Shown piece after piece: positions 50,348 to 59,316 of a stretch of DNA of 64,000 nt. Every line of letters begins with the position of its first letter. Positions within the stretch are counted from its first letter, which is position 1. The stretch lies in contig NZ_JACHMQ010000001.1 in assembly GCF_014208105.1 (NCBI RefSeq), positions 2,976,001 to 3,040,000 of the forward strand. The letters run 5' to 3'. The notes beneath the pieces were generated by a model, which was not told where the DNA came from, did not search any database, and worked only from the letters and a program-made list of their open reading frames with translations. The stretch comes from Actinomadura coerulea (GTDB lineage: Bacteria > Actinomycetota > Actinomycetes > Streptosporangiales > Streptosporangiaceae). The position numbers and the translations under genes were made by a program.

Positions 50348-51715
50348 ATGACAGTGCGCATGTCGCTCGTGTTCTTCCGCCGCCGCTCCGGCGAGGGTGA
50401 TCGAGGCGGCCGCTCGCCGCTGCGCGTGGCGACGGAGGTGCGGTCCACCGCGTACCGCATCGCCCGCCTGACGATCACCGCCACGCTGGCGTTCGTGCTG
50501 GCCCTCGCGGTGCTGCCGGCCGGGGGGCCGCAGCCGCTGCTGGCCCCGCTGACCGCGCTGCTCGTCGTCCAGTTCTCCGTCTACCAGACGATCAAGGCGA
50601 GCGTCCTGCGGGTCGCCTCCGTCACCTCGGGGGTGCTGATCGCGGTGCTGGCCGCGGGCACCATCGGGTTCTCCTGGTGGACGCTCGGCCTGACGATCCT
50701 CGCGGCCCTGGTCATCGGGCACGCGCTGCGCCTCGGCGAGCACGTGCTGGAGGCGCCGATCTCCGCGATGCTGATCTTCGCGCTGGGGTCGGCCAGCGAG
50801 GCGGGCGCCGCCGACCGCGTCCTGGAGACGCTGATCGGCGCCGCCACCGGGCTGGCGGCGACGCTGCTGGTGCCGACGGTGCGGGTGCGGCCCGCGGAGG
50901 AGGCCGTCCAGGACGTCACCGAGAGGCTGCGGGAGCTGATCGCCGGCATCGCCGACGGGCTGCGCGGCGAGCGCACCCACGACGAGGCGGCCCGCTGGCA
51001 GGCCGACGCCGAGCGGCTCGCCCGCGAGCTCGGCCGCACCGACCGCGAGCTCGGCGCCGCCGAGGAGAGCGTCCGGCTCAACCCGCGGACGCGGGCGCGG
51101 CGGCTCATCGACGCCGGCGTCGCGCTGCGCAACGCCATGGAGACCCTGGAGCACTTCACGCTGTCGCTGCGAGGGCTGACCCGGTCCCTGGCCGACGACG
51201 AGCGGCTCGGCGACCGGGGCCGGCTGCTGACCGACCCCGAGCTGCGCCGCGAGCTCGGCGACGCGCTGGCCGGGATCGCCGCCAGCGTCGCCTCCTACGG
51301 CCGGCTGGCCCGCTCCGACCTGACCCGCGACGCCCGGCCGTTCCTCGCCGAGCACGAGCTGGAGGTGCGGGTGGACGTGGCCCGCGAGCGGCGCGCCCGG
51401 CTCACCCGGCGGCTGCACGAGCGGGCCGCGGCCGGGGACCTGTGGCCGCTGTACGGGGAGGTGTCCATGGACATCGACCGGCTCATCGAGAACCTGCGCG
51501 TCGAGCACCGGACCCGCGCCCGCGAGCACTGGCGGCGCCACCGCGGCGCCTCGCGGCACCTGCCCGAGCGGCCCGTCCAGGTCGTCCAGCAGGCGGGGCA
51601 GCAGCTGCGCCGGGCGGCCGGGTCCGCGGTCGCGGCGGCCGAGCGCGGCGCGGGCGAGACCGAAACGCGCGTCACCCGGCCCGAACGGGGCGAAGACCCG
51701 CCCCCGGGGGGATAG
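50348..51715 (+). CDS. FUSC/aromatic-acid-exporter-like membrane protein
   Basis: 455 residues. A basic cytoplasmic start is followed by about six hydrophobic segments within residues 35-180 (ITATLAFVLALAVL, LLAPLTALLVVQF, VASVTSGVLIAVLAAG, WWTLGLTILAALVIGHAL, ISAMLIFALGS, LIGAATGLAATLLVP). A long soluble helical domain rich in Arg and Glu makes up the rest. This is half of the two-repeat architecture of FUSC transporters, as in the short actinobacterial type that would dimerise. The C-terminus is Arg/Pro-rich. ATG 50348 and ATG 50360 are both possible. Transported substrate unknown. Confidence 0.8.
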   Translation: MTVRMSLVFFRRRSGEGDRGGRSPLRVATEVRSTAYRIARLTITATLAFVLALAVLPAGGPQPLLAPLTALLVVQFSVYQTIKASVLRVASVTSGVLIAVLAAGTIGFSWWTLGLTILAALVIGHALRLGEHVLEAPISAMLIFALGSASEAGAADRVLETLIGAATGLAATLLVPTVRVRPAEEAVQDVTERLRELIAGIADGLRGERTHDEAARWQADAERLARELGRTDRELGAAEESVRLNPRTRARRLIDAGVALRNAMETLEHFTLSLRGLTRSLADDERLGDRGRLLTDPELRRELGDALAGIAASVASYGRLARSDLTRDARPFLAEHELEVRVDVARERRARLTRRLHERAAAGDLWPLYGEVSMDIDRLIENLRVEHRTRAREHWRRHRGASRHLPERPVQVVQQAGQQLRRAAGSAVAAAERGAGETETRVTRPERGEDPPPGG

Positions 51716-51719
51716 GGGC

Positions 51720-51745
51720 GGGCCTTCGCGCGGGGCGGAAGCCCC
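51720..51745. terminator. Possible bidirectional hairpin between convergent genes
   Basis: GGGCCTTC (51720-51727) faces GAAGCCCC (51738-51745) with one mismatch, in the 41-base gap between two convergent genes. No U-run. Low confidence. Confidence 0.3.
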
Positions 51746-51756
51746 CGGTGGGACGG

Positions 51757-53193
51757 TCAGCGGAAGGTGGGCTCCAGGACGTCGACGCCGCGGGTGTTGT
51801 CGGCGACGTAGACGTACTTGCCGTGCCAGTACGGCTGCCAGGACGCGGCGTCCGCCGGGCGGTAATAAGCGACCTGCCGCGGGTTCGTCGGGTCCGTGAC
51901 GTCCAGGAACCGGGTGCCCTGCGAGTAGAACGACTGGGCGATCACGCCGTCGCGCACGTCGAAGTAGTGCGCCGAGCAGTCCGTGCTCTCGGGGTCGCTG
52001 CCCTCCTTGCCCGCCACGCCCCACGTCGCGACGGTGTTCAGGCGGAACTTGCGCTCCGGCGTGGACCGCCAGCCCTCACCGCCGTAGGAGCCCTTCAGCG
52101 ACGCGATGACGAGCAGGCCGTCGTTGGCGCAGCCGTCGTTGAACGTCTCCTCGGTGACGTACAGCAGCTTCCCGTCGCCCCACCTGCGCGGGTCGGCGGC
52201 CTGGTCGCGGGTCCGCCCGACGGCCCGGTAGCTGTTGTGCATGAAGGTGGAGTTCGTGGTGGCCTCGTCCAGGCCGCCGCCCGCGTACGGGACGGGGTCG
52301 ACCGCGGTGGCCTTGCGCCACTTCCTCTTCACCGGGTCGTAGTGGCGGCCGGTGGTGTAGTAGCCGCGCACGCCGCCGCGCCCGGAGGCCCAGGCGACTC
52401 CTTCGGAGTCGACCTGGATGTCGTGGGTGTAGTCGGTCTTGCCGTCGTTGCGTCCCGTGTCGATCGGGTCCTTGTGGACCTTCGGCCTGGCGGGATTGCG
52501 GACGTCGGTGACCCAGACGGGGCGCCCGCCCCAGTCCGCGGGCATCCAGCTGGCCTTCGCCGGACCGCCGGTCCACAGGTACCTGCAGTCGTCCACACAG
52601 GTCGTCGTGTGCCCCGCGGGCACCGTCACGTAGGTGATCTGGCGCAGGCTCTCCGGCTTGGAGGCGTCCACGACGTAGATGCCCGACTCGCCGGTGGCGG
52701 TGTTCCCGCCGAACGCGCGCGGGTCGCGGGACAGGTAGATGATCTTGCGCTTGGGGTCGAAGTCGGTGTCCTCGGTCTCCCACATGCCCGGCATGTTCAG
52801 CTGCCCGACGAGCTTGGGGACGCGGGGGTCGGCACTGACGTCGTAGGCCTTCAGCCCGAACTCGCCGGTCGCGTACATGATCGTCCGCTTGTGCGGGCCG
52901 CGGCCGTAGTCCATGAACATCAGCGAGATGGCGCCCTTGGCGTCGGAGACGCCGCCGACGCGCCGCACTCCCTTGACCGCCTCGGACTTCGTGCTCGCGG
53001 GGGCCGCCCGGCGGTAGTGCCCGGCGTGGCCGCCGGTGCCCTCGCCCGCGGTGGCGGCGGCCTGCCTGGTCTGGGTCTTCTCCGGCTCGGGCGGGCACGC
53101 CCAGGCGCTGCCGGCCGTCAGCGCCACGGACGCCGCGACCGCGACGCCGCCCTGCAGCAGGCGTCCGGAGGGAAAGGATGTGCGGGGGAGCAT
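51757..53193 (-). CDS. Secreted LVIVD-repeat-like beta-propeller protein
   Basis: 478 residues. Signal peptide at residues 1-33 (GGVAVAASVALTAGSAWA), then a His/Thr-rich linker. The body consists of repeats of the type YVVDASKPESLRQI, VWVTDVRNPARPKV, FLDVTDPTNPRQVAYY and VYVADNTRGVDVLEP, matching the LVIVD/choice-of-anchor propeller pattern. Several cysteines (VDDCRYLW, NDGCANDG, TDCSAHYF) suggest disulfides, in keeping with export. GGAGG precedes the ATG at 53193. It is not in an operon. Role unknown; such proteins are usually extracellular binding or structural modules. Confidence 0.75.
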   Translation of the reverse strand: MLPRTSFPSGRLLQGGVAVAASVALTAGSAWACPPEPEKTQTRQAAATAGEGTGGHAGHYRRAAPASTKSEAVKGVRRVGGVSDAKGAISLMFMDYGRGPHKRTIMYATGEFGLKAYDVSADPRVPKLVGQLNMPGMWETEDTDFDPKRKIIYLSRDPRAFGGNTATGESGIYVVDASKPESLRQITYVTVPAGHTTTCVDDCRYLWTGGPAKASWMPADWGGRPVWVTDVRNPARPKVHKDPIDTGRNDGKTDYTHDIQVDSEGVAWASGRGGVRGYYTTGRHYDPVKRKWRKATAVDPVPYAGGGLDEATTNSTFMHNSYRAVGRTRDQAADPRRWGDGKLLYVTEETFNDGCANDGLLVIASLKGSYGGEGWRSTPERKFRLNTVATWGVAGKEGSDPESTDCSAHYFDVRDGVIAQSFYSQGTRFLDVTDPTNPRQVAYYRPADAASWQPYWHGKYVYVADNTRGVDVLEPTFR

Positions 53194-53357
53194 CGCGCCT
53201 CCACGGAATGGATCTTCGCAAGCGCCAGTGTGACCGCCGCCGCCGACTTGATCAACAGGTCGGCGGTCACGAAATGGCCTCAGCACCGTGAGGACTGGTG
53301 GGACCTGACACGGTGGTCTACCCTCCCCTGGGACCGCCCAGCTCCCGGGAGAGGCCA

Positions 53358-54887
53358 GTGAAGAGCTCAGCCCGCACCGCCGCCCTGGTCGCCGGCGCCG
53401 TGGCGGTCCTGGTGGCGCCGGTCGCGGCCCTGAAGGCGTGGAGCGAGCCCGCCGACCCGCGGATCTCGGTCGGCGCACCGGCCCCCGCGACGCTGCTGCC
53501 CGGCGACGTCCGCGACGCCGCCGGCCGCATGATCGCGAACGCGGTGTGGACGGGCCTGGTCTCCTACGACCCGGAGACGGGCGCACCCGTGAACGCGGCC
53601 GCCGAGTCCGTCACCAGCCCGGACCGGCGCGTCTGGACGGTCCGGCTCCGCCCCGGCGCGACGTTCCAGGACGGCTCGCCCGTCACGTCCCGCTCGTTCA
53701 CCGGCGCCTGGACGGCCGTGCTGCGCGAGCGCTGGGCCGGGTCGCGGCTGTTCACCGAGGTCGCCCGCGTCAGGGGCGCCCGCGCGGGCGAGGACGGGGT
53801 CCCCGGCCTGAAGGTGAGGGACGAGCGGACCTTCGAGGTGGCGCTCGACCGCCCCCTGAGCGGGTTCCCCGCCCTCCTCGGCGACCCGGCGTTCTTCCCG
53901 GTGCCGGAGAGCGTCCTCGCGTCGCGCGACTGGGCGTCCTACGGCCGCGCCCCGGTCGGCAACGGGCCCTTCCGGGTGAGGTCGCGGAACGCGCGGGAGA
54001 TCGTCCTGCGCCGCCGCTCGGGCGAGGGCCGGTCCGTGGCCGTCAGGGCGATGCCGGACGCGAAGCGCCAGTACACCGCGGCCGGTGCCGGCGAGCTGGA
54101 CGTCGCCACGCTGGTGCCGCCGGACCGGCACGAGTCGATGGAGGCCGACTTCGGCGACCGGCACCTCGCCGTCCCCGGCCGCGACGTCACCTCCCTGGCG
54201 TTCCCGGCGCGGGTGGAGCGGCTGTCGTCCCCGACCGTCCGGACGGCGCTGTCGATGGCGATCGACCGGTCCGCCGTCACGGAGGGGCCCCTCGGCCACC
54301 AGTACTCCCCCGCCGACTCGCTCGTCGCGCCGGGCATCCGCCCCGGCCACCGCGAAGGGCAGTGCCGGTTGTGCGTCCACGACTCCAAGGCTGCCGTCGC
54401 CGCGCTGGCCGACGCGGGCGGGCTCAAGGGCCCGCTGAACCTCTGGTACGAGACGGGCCGGGGCGACGACGCCTGGGTGAAGGCCGTCGCGGAGCAGCTC
54501 GGGAGGGAACTGGAACTCGACGCCCGCCCGCATCCCGTCGCGGACCTGCGCGAGGCCGTGGACTCCCGCCAGGTGGACGGCCCCTTCGTCGTCCACACCA
54601 CCGCCGCCTACCCCGCGCCGGTCGCCGCACTGGCGCCGCTGCTGGACGCCGGAACCGGTCTCGACGACGAGTACGCGACCGGCCTCCTCGCCGAGGCCGA
54701 GCGCGCGGCCGCCCCCGACGAGGGCGTCGTCCCCGCGCGCCTCGCCGAGAGCGCCCTGCTGCGCGACATGCCCGCGATGCCGCTGTGGTCCCGCCACGAC
54801 CACCTGGTCTGGTCCGAGCGCGCCCGCGGCGTCACCGCCGACGCCTTCACCGGCCTGCGCCTCGACCGGCTGACCGTCGCGGACTGA
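53358..54887 (+). CDS. Orphan solute-binding protein, peptide/nickel type (SBP family 5)
   Basis: 509 residues. N-terminal signal or anchor (AALVAGAVAVLVAPVAALKAW) without a lipobox cysteine. Then family-5 blocks: IANAVWTGLVSYDPETGAPVNAAAESV, WTVRLRPGATFQDGSPVTSRSFTGAW, GNGPFRVRSRNAREIVLRR, VRTALSMAIDRSAV and DSLVAPGIRPG. A Cys-x-x-Cys lies at QCRLCVHD. GTG 53358 has GGGAGAGG upstream. No permease or ATPase genes are adjacent, so it must either pair with a remote ABC transporter or act independently. The missing lipid anchor is unusual for a Gram-positive binding protein. Confidence 0.82.
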   Translation: MKSSARTAALVAGAVAVLVAPVAALKAWSEPADPRISVGAPAPATLLPGDVRDAAGRMIANAVWTGLVSYDPETGAPVNAAAESVTSPDRRVWTVRLRPGATFQDGSPVTSRSFTGAWTAVLRERWAGSRLFTEVARVRGARAGEDGVPGLKVRDERTFEVALDRPLSGFPALLGDPAFFPVPESVLASRDWASYGRAPVGNGPFRVRSRNAREIVLRRRSGEGRSVAVRAMPDAKRQYTAAGAGELDVATLVPPDRHESMEADFGDRHLAVPGRDVTSLAFPARVERLSSPTVRTALSMAIDRSAVTEGPLGHQYSPADSLVAPGIRPGHREGQCRLCVHDSKAAVAALADAGGLKGPLNLWYETGRGDDAWVKAVAEQLGRELELDARPHPVADLREAVDSRQVDGPFVVHTTAAYPAPVAALAPLLDAGTGLDDEYATGLLAEAERAAAPDEGVVPARLAESALLRDMPAMPLWSRHDHLVWSERARGVTADAFTGLRLDRLTVAD

Positions 54888-54904
54888 CGCGTAGCCTGAC
54901 GATC

Positions 54905-55447
54905 ATGACGAACGTGCTGATGCTCTGCGGGAGCCTGCGCAAGGGGTCCACGAACGAGGCGGCGCTGCGCACCGCCCAGGCCGTGGCCCCCGACGGTGTC
55001 GACGCGACGCTCTACGCCGGCATGGGCGACCTGCCGCACTTCAACCCCGACGACGACCGCGAGCCGCTGCACCCGGCCGTCGCGGGGCTGCGCGCGGCGA
55101 TCGGCGCCGCGGACGCCCTGCTGATCTGCACCCCGGAGTACGCGGGCGCGCTGCCCGGCTCGTTCAAGAACCTGCTCGACTGGACGATCGGCGGCGGCGA
55201 GATCTACGAGAAGCCCGTCGCCTGGCTGAACGTGGCCTCGCCGTCCGCGCCCACGGGCGGCGGCGACGCGCACGCCTCGCTGCGCAGGGTGCTCGGCTAC
55301 GCGGGCACCGAGATCGTCGAGGCCGCGTGCGCGCGGATCCCGGTGACCCGGCCCGACGTGGGCGAGGACGGCCTGGTCCGCACCGCGGAGCCGCGCGCGC
55401 GGATCGCCGGGGCGGTGGAGGCGCTGCACGTCGCGCTCCGGAGTTGA
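54905..55447 (+). CDS. NAD(P)H-dependent FMN reductase
   Basis: 180-residue flavodoxin-like protein: phosphate-binding LCGSLRKGSTNEAAL at residues 8-22, and TPEYAGALPGSFKNLLDW, the SsuE/chromate-reductase signature that binds the isoalloxazine ring. It is likely to reduce FMN or quinones with NAD(P)H in the cytoplasm. TAGCCT sits 7 bases before the ATG and no SD is visible, so the message is probably leaderless. It lies 31 bases before the TetR gene on the same strand but has its own promoter. Confidence 0.88.
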   Translation: MTNVLMLCGSLRKGSTNEAALRTAQAVAPDGVDATLYAGMGDLPHFNPDDDREPLHPAVAGLRAAIGAADALLICTPEYAGALPGSFKNLLDWTIGGGEIYEKPVAWLNVASPSAPTGGGDAHASLRRVLGYAGTEIVEAACARIPVTRPDVGEDGLVRTAEPRARIAGAVEALHVALRS

Positions 55448-55472
55448 CTTACTAGACCAGTCTACCTAGTCT
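55444..55472 (+). promoter_or_regulatory. Leaderless promoter and operator of the TetR/metallo-hydrolase operon
   Basis: TTGACT (55444-55449), a 17-base spacer and TAGTCT (55467-55472) ending 6 bases before the ATG. The spacer contains the perfect palindrome TAGACCAGTCTA (55453-55464), a likely TetR operator and a simple autorepression design. Confidence 0.65.
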
Positions 55473-55478
55473 CGTCCC

Positions 55479-56042
55479 ATGACACCTCGGGGCGAGACGC
55501 GCGAGCGCGTGCTGCGGACGGCGGCGGAGCTGTTCCAGCGGCAGGGCTACCACGGCACCGGACTCAACCAGGTCCTCGCGGAGAGCGGGGCGCCGAAGGG
55601 CTCGCTGTACTTCCACTTCCCGGACGGCAAGGAGCAGCTCGCGTCGGAGTCGGTCGCGCTGTCCGGCCGCGCGGTGGGCGAGGCGCTCGCGGGCGCCCTG
55701 CTCGCCGCGCCGGACGGCCGGGCCGGGCTGGCGGCCCTCGGCGACCACTTCGCGAACGCCCTGCTGGAGTCCGGCTTCGCCGAGGGATGCCCGGTCGCGA
55801 CGGTGGCGCTGGAGACGGCCGCCGAGAGCGAGACCATCCGCGCCGCCTGCGACGGCACCTACGCCGCGTGGCAGAACGGCATCGCCATGGCCCTGCGCGG
55901 CTGGGGCGTGCCTGACGAGCGCGCCGATCCCCTCGCCGCGCTCGTCCTGTCGTCGGTCCAGGGCGCCGTCATGCTCGCCCGGGTCCGGCGGGACGTGTCC
56001 GTCATCCACGACGTCACCCGCCAGCTCGGCGACCTGGTCTAG
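55479..56042 (+). CDS. TetR-family regulator of the adjacent hydrolase
   Basis: 187 residues; HTH at TRERVLRTAAELFQRQGYHGTGLNQVLAESGAPKGSLYFHFPDGKEQLASE, C-terminal domain with GCPVATVALETAAESETIRAAC as in the YxaF/LmrA-like subgroup. Its promoter contains a perfect 12-bp palindrome. The metallo-hydrolase gene starts 11 bases after the stop with a strong AAGGAG, so both are expressed together and probably autorepressed. Confidence 0.92.
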   Translation: MTPRGETRERVLRTAAELFQRQGYHGTGLNQVLAESGAPKGSLYFHFPDGKEQLASESVALSGRAVGEALAGALLAAPDGRAGLAALGDHFANALLESGFAEGCPVATVALETAAESETIRAACDGTYAAWQNGIAMALRGWGVPDERADPLAALVLSSVQGAVMLARVRRDVSVIHDVTRQLGDLV

Positions 56043-56053
56043 AAGGAGCAACA

Positions 56054-56839
56054 ATGCGCGTTCACCATCTCGACTGCGCTCCCATGAGGGAGATCGAACC
56101 GGCCGACGGTCCGGAGAGCCCGCTGCGGCCCGCGCCGGCCGCGGGCCACGTGCTGCTGGTGGAGACCGCCTCGGCCGGGCTCCTGCTCGTGGACGCCGGC
56201 ATCGGGCTCGGCGACATCGAGCGCCCGTCCGAGCGGCTGCTGGACGACTGGGTGGAGATGGCGGGGCCGACCCTCGACCCTGCCGCGACGGCCGTCCGGC
56301 AGATCGAGGCGCTCGGGTACGCGGCGGCCGACGTCCGGCACGTCGTCCCCACGCACCTGCACCGCGACCACGCGGGCGGGCTGAGCGACTTCCCGGACGC
56401 GGCGGTGCACCTGTTCGAGGCGGAGCTGGCCGACGGCGGCAAGACCCCGGCTCAGCTCGCCCACGGCCCGAAGTGGGTCGCCTACGCGGACGCCGCAGGC
56501 GAGACCTGGCACGGCTTCGAGGGCGTCCGGTCACTGGAGGGCGTGCCGGAGGACGTCCTGCTGGTGCCGCTCGGCGGCCACACGCCGGGGCACGCGGGCG
56601 TGGCGGTCCGCGACGGCGACCGCTGGCTGCTGCACGCGGGAGACGCGTACATGTACCACGGCGAGGTCGACCGCCCCGAGCCGGTCACGCATCCGCTGAT
56701 GGACCTCGTCCAGGCGGGCGGCGAGGTCGACCGCGAGCTGCGGCTGGCGAACGTGGCGCGCCTGCGCGAGCTGGCGCGCGGCGGCGAGGTCGAGGTCTTC
56801 TGCGCCCACGACCCCTGGGAACTCGCCCGTTACCGCTGA
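56054..56839 (+). CDS. Metallo-beta-lactamase-fold hydrolase (lactonase-like)
   Basis: 261 residues. Zinc-site motif THLHRDHAGG (HxHxDH), ligands His in LGGHTPGHAGVAV and Asp in LLHAGDAYMYHGE, and a late CAHDPWEL histidine. The arrangement is near that of AHL-lactonase/quorum-quenching and related hydrolases, but the substrate cannot be fixed. Co-transcribed with the TetR gene, which suggests removal of a small toxic or signalling compound that also induces the regulator (inference). The last 10 bases overlap the 3' end of recD2 on the other strand. Confidence 0.88.
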   Translation: MRVHHLDCAPMREIEPADGPESPLRPAPAAGHVLLVETASAGLLLVDAGIGLGDIERPSERLLDDWVEMAGPTLDPAATAVRQIEALGYAAADVRHVVPTHLHRDHAGGLSDFPDAAVHLFEAELADGGKTPAQLAHGPKWVAYADAAGETWHGFEGVRSLEGVPEDVLLVPLGGHTPGHAGVAVRDGDRWLLHAGDAYMYHGEVDRPEPVTHPLMDLVQAGGEVDRELRLANVARLRELARGGEVEVFCAHDPWELARYR

Positions 56840-59070
56840 GCGAGGCGGTGGGTGAGGGCGGTGTGGCGGCGGCCGGCGCCGGCGGTGCGGACGGCGGCGG
56901 CCAGGGCCCGGCGCGAACCGACGAGCACCACCAGCTTCTTGGCCCGGGTGATGCCCGTGTAGAGCAGGTTGCGGCGCAGCATCATCCACGCGCCGGTGGT
57001 GAGCGGGATGACGACGGCCGGGTACTCGCTGCCCTGCGAGCGGTGGATCGTGATCGCGTACGCGTGGGCGATCTCGTCCAGCTCGTCGAAGGCGTAGTCG
57101 ACGCTCTCGTCCTCGTCGGTCACGACGGTCAGCGACTGCTCCTCCAGCGACACGGACGTGACGACGCCGACGGTGCCGTTGAAGACGCCGGCCTCGCCCT
57201 TGTCGTAGTTGTTGCGCAGCTGGGTGACCTTGTCGCCGACGCGGAACACCCGGCCGCCGTAGCGGCGCTCGGGACGGGCGTCGTCGTGCGGGGTCAGCGC
57301 CTCCTGGAGGAGCGAGTTCAGCGCGCCCGCCCCGGCGGCGCCCCGGTGCATGGGGGCGAGGACCTGGACGTCGCGGCGCGGGTCGAGGCCGAACCTGCGC
57401 GGGATGCGGTTGGCGACGACGTCCACCGTCAGCTCGGCGGCCTCGTCCTGCTCGTCGCAGGGGAACAGGAAGAAGTCGGGGTAGCCGCGGGTGCGGGGGT
57501 GGTCGCCGGAGTTGACGCGGTGCGCGTTGACGACGATGCCCGACTGCTGGGCCTGCCGGAAGATCCTGGTCAGCCGGACGCGCGGGACGGCCTCGGCGCC
57601 GAGCAGGTCGGCCAGGACCTCGCCCGCGCCGACGGAGGGGAGCTGGTCGACGTCCCCGACGAGCAGCAGGTGCGCGCCGCGCGGGACGGCCTTCACCAGC
57701 TTGTTGGCCAGGATCAGGTCGACCATGGAGCACTCGTCGACGACGACCAGGTCGGCGTCCAGGGGGTTGTCCTGGTCGAACCTGGGGTCACCGCCCGGCT
57801 GGAGCTGGAGCAGCCGGTGCACGGTCGCGGCCTCGTGGCCGGTCAGCTCGGCGAGCCGCTTGGCCGCCCGGCCGGTCGGCGCCACCAGCACGATCTTGGC
57901 GTGCTTGGCGGCGGCCAGCTCCACCACCGAGCGGACGGTGAAGCTCTTGCCGCAGCCGGGGCCGCCGGTCAGCACGGCCACCTTGGACGTCAGCGCCAGC
58001 TTGACCGCGTCCTCCTGCTCGGGGGCGAGGGCCTGGCCGGTGCGCTGCTTCAGCCACGGCAGCGCCTTGCCCCAGTCGACGCCCGCGAACGCCTCGAGCC
58101 GGTCGGCGGGCGCGTCGAGCAGTTCCAGCAGCCCGCGGGCCAGGGAGCGTTCGGCCCGGTGGAACGGGACGAGGTACACGGCCGGGATCGTCGCGGCGTC
58201 CTCGCCGTCCCCCGGGATCGGCTCCCGGACGACGCCCTCCTCGCCCGCCAGCTCGTCCAGCGCCGGGACGATCAGCTCCCGCCCGACGCCGAGGATCTTC
58301 TCGGCCGCCGTGACGAGGTTGGGCTCGGGCAGGAAGCAGTGCCCGTCGTCGGCCGCCTCCGACAGCGTGTACTGAAGGCCCGCCTTGATCCGCTCGGGGC
58401 TGTCGTGCGGGATGCCGACGGCCTGCGCGATGGTGTCGGCGGTCTTGAACCCGATGCCCCACACGTCCGAGGCGAGCTGGTAGGGCCGCTTGCGGACGGT
58501 GTCGATCGAGGCGTCCCCGTACTGCTTGTAGATCCGGACGGCCAGTGACGTGGTCACGCCGACGCCCTGCAGGAAGACCATGACCTCCTTGATGGCCTTC
58601 TGCTCCTGCCAGGCGTCCCCGATCCGCTTGGTGCGCTTGGGGCCGAGGCCCTGGACCTCGACGAGCCGCTCCGGCTCCTCCTCGATGACGCGCAGGATGT
58701 CGGTGCCGAAGTGGCCGACCATCCGGTCGGCCATCACCGGGCCGATGCCCTTGATCATGCCGGAGCCGAGGTAGCGGCGGATGCCCTGGATCGTCGCCGG
58801 CAGGACGGTCGTGTAGGAGTCGACCTCGAACTGCTTGCCGTACTTCGGGTGCGAGCGCCACCGCCCGACCAGGCGCAGGCTCTCCCCCACCTGCGCGCCG
58901 AGCAGCGCGCCCACGACGGTGAGCAGGTCGGGCCCGCTCTTGGCGGTCGCGACGCGCGCGACGGTGTACCCGGTGTCCTCGTTGGCGTAGGTGATCCGTT
59001 CCAGCACCGCCTCCAGCTCCGCCGGACGCGGCGTGGCGGGTGGGTTCGGGGAGGTCGGCACGCCCACCAT
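56830..59070 (-). CDS. recD2: RecD2-type ATP-dependent DNA helicase
   Basis: SF1B 5'-3' helicase, 746 residues. N-terminal OB-like and helix-hairpin-helix regions (GIRRYLGSGMIKGIGPVMADRMVGHFG, VQGLGPKRTKRIGDAWQEQ), then motor motifs: Walker A TGGPGCGKSFT, VLVAPTGRAAKRL (motif Ia), Walker B VVVDECSMVD, GDVDQLPSVGAGEVL (III), LTRIFRQAQQS (IV), VTQLRNNYDKGEAGVFNG, and ITIHRSQGSEYPAVVIPL plus LLYTGITRAKKLVVLVG (V-VI). This is the stand-alone RecD2, not RecBCD. The ATG at 59070 is chosen because the longer frame (59160) runs through unlikely residues. Role in DNA repair and fork maintenance is from family knowledge. Confidence 0.93.
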   Translation of the reverse strand: MVGVPTSPNPPATPRPAELEAVLERITYANEDTGYTVARVATAKSGPDLLTVVGALLGAQVGESLRLVGRWRSHPKYGKQFEVDSYTTVLPATIQGIRRYLGSGMIKGIGPVMADRMVGHFGTDILRVIEEEPERLVEVQGLGPKRTKRIGDAWQEQKAIKEVMVFLQGVGVTTSLAVRIYKQYGDASIDTVRKRPYQLASDVWGIGFKTADTIAQAVGIPHDSPERIKAGLQYTLSEAADDGHCFLPEPNLVTAAEKILGVGRELIVPALDELAGEEGVVREPIPGDGEDAATIPAVYLVPFHRAERSLARGLLELLDAPADRLEAFAGVDWGKALPWLKQRTGQALAPEQEDAVKLALTSKVAVLTGGPGCGKSFTVRSVVELAAAKHAKIVLVAPTGRAAKRLAELTGHEAATVHRLLQLQPGGDPRFDQDNPLDADLVVVDECSMVDLILANKLVKAVPRGAHLLLVGDVDQLPSVGAGEVLADLLGAEAVPRVRLTRIFRQAQQSGIVVNAHRVNSGDHPRTRGYPDFFLFPCDEQDEAAELTVDVVANRIPRRFGLDPRRDVQVLAPMHRGAAGAGALNSLLQEALTPHDDARPERRYGGRVFRVGDKVTQLRNNYDKGEAGVFNGTVGVVTSVSLEEQSLTVVTDEDESVDYAFDELDEIAHAYAITIHRSQGSEYPAVVIPLTTGAWMMLRRNLLYTGITRAKKLVVLVGSRRALAAAVRTAGAGRRHTALTHRLAQR

Positions 59071-59316
59071 GGTGCCCGATCGGCCCGGTGGGATGGCCGG
59101 ATCCGGCAGACGTTCCAGATCTTCCCCTGATCGACATGCGTTCCGGACGTACCCGTACATTCGAGAGCCTGCGCGCGGCCACCCGCACCCTCACCCCGGA
59201 GGGGTGATCCGGAAGGCATTCCCGCCGGAAACCGGCCATGCCACCCCAAGATCATGTTATTTTCCCCGCTCACCCCCATGTGGATCATGCGGGGACGGTG
59301 ATCGGGAGGGGACGCG

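Noticed and set aside
49658..52024. Minus-strand frame of almost 800 codons opposite the CGNR and FUSC genes
   Set aside because: Shadow frame with biased composition; plus-strand genes have clear domains.
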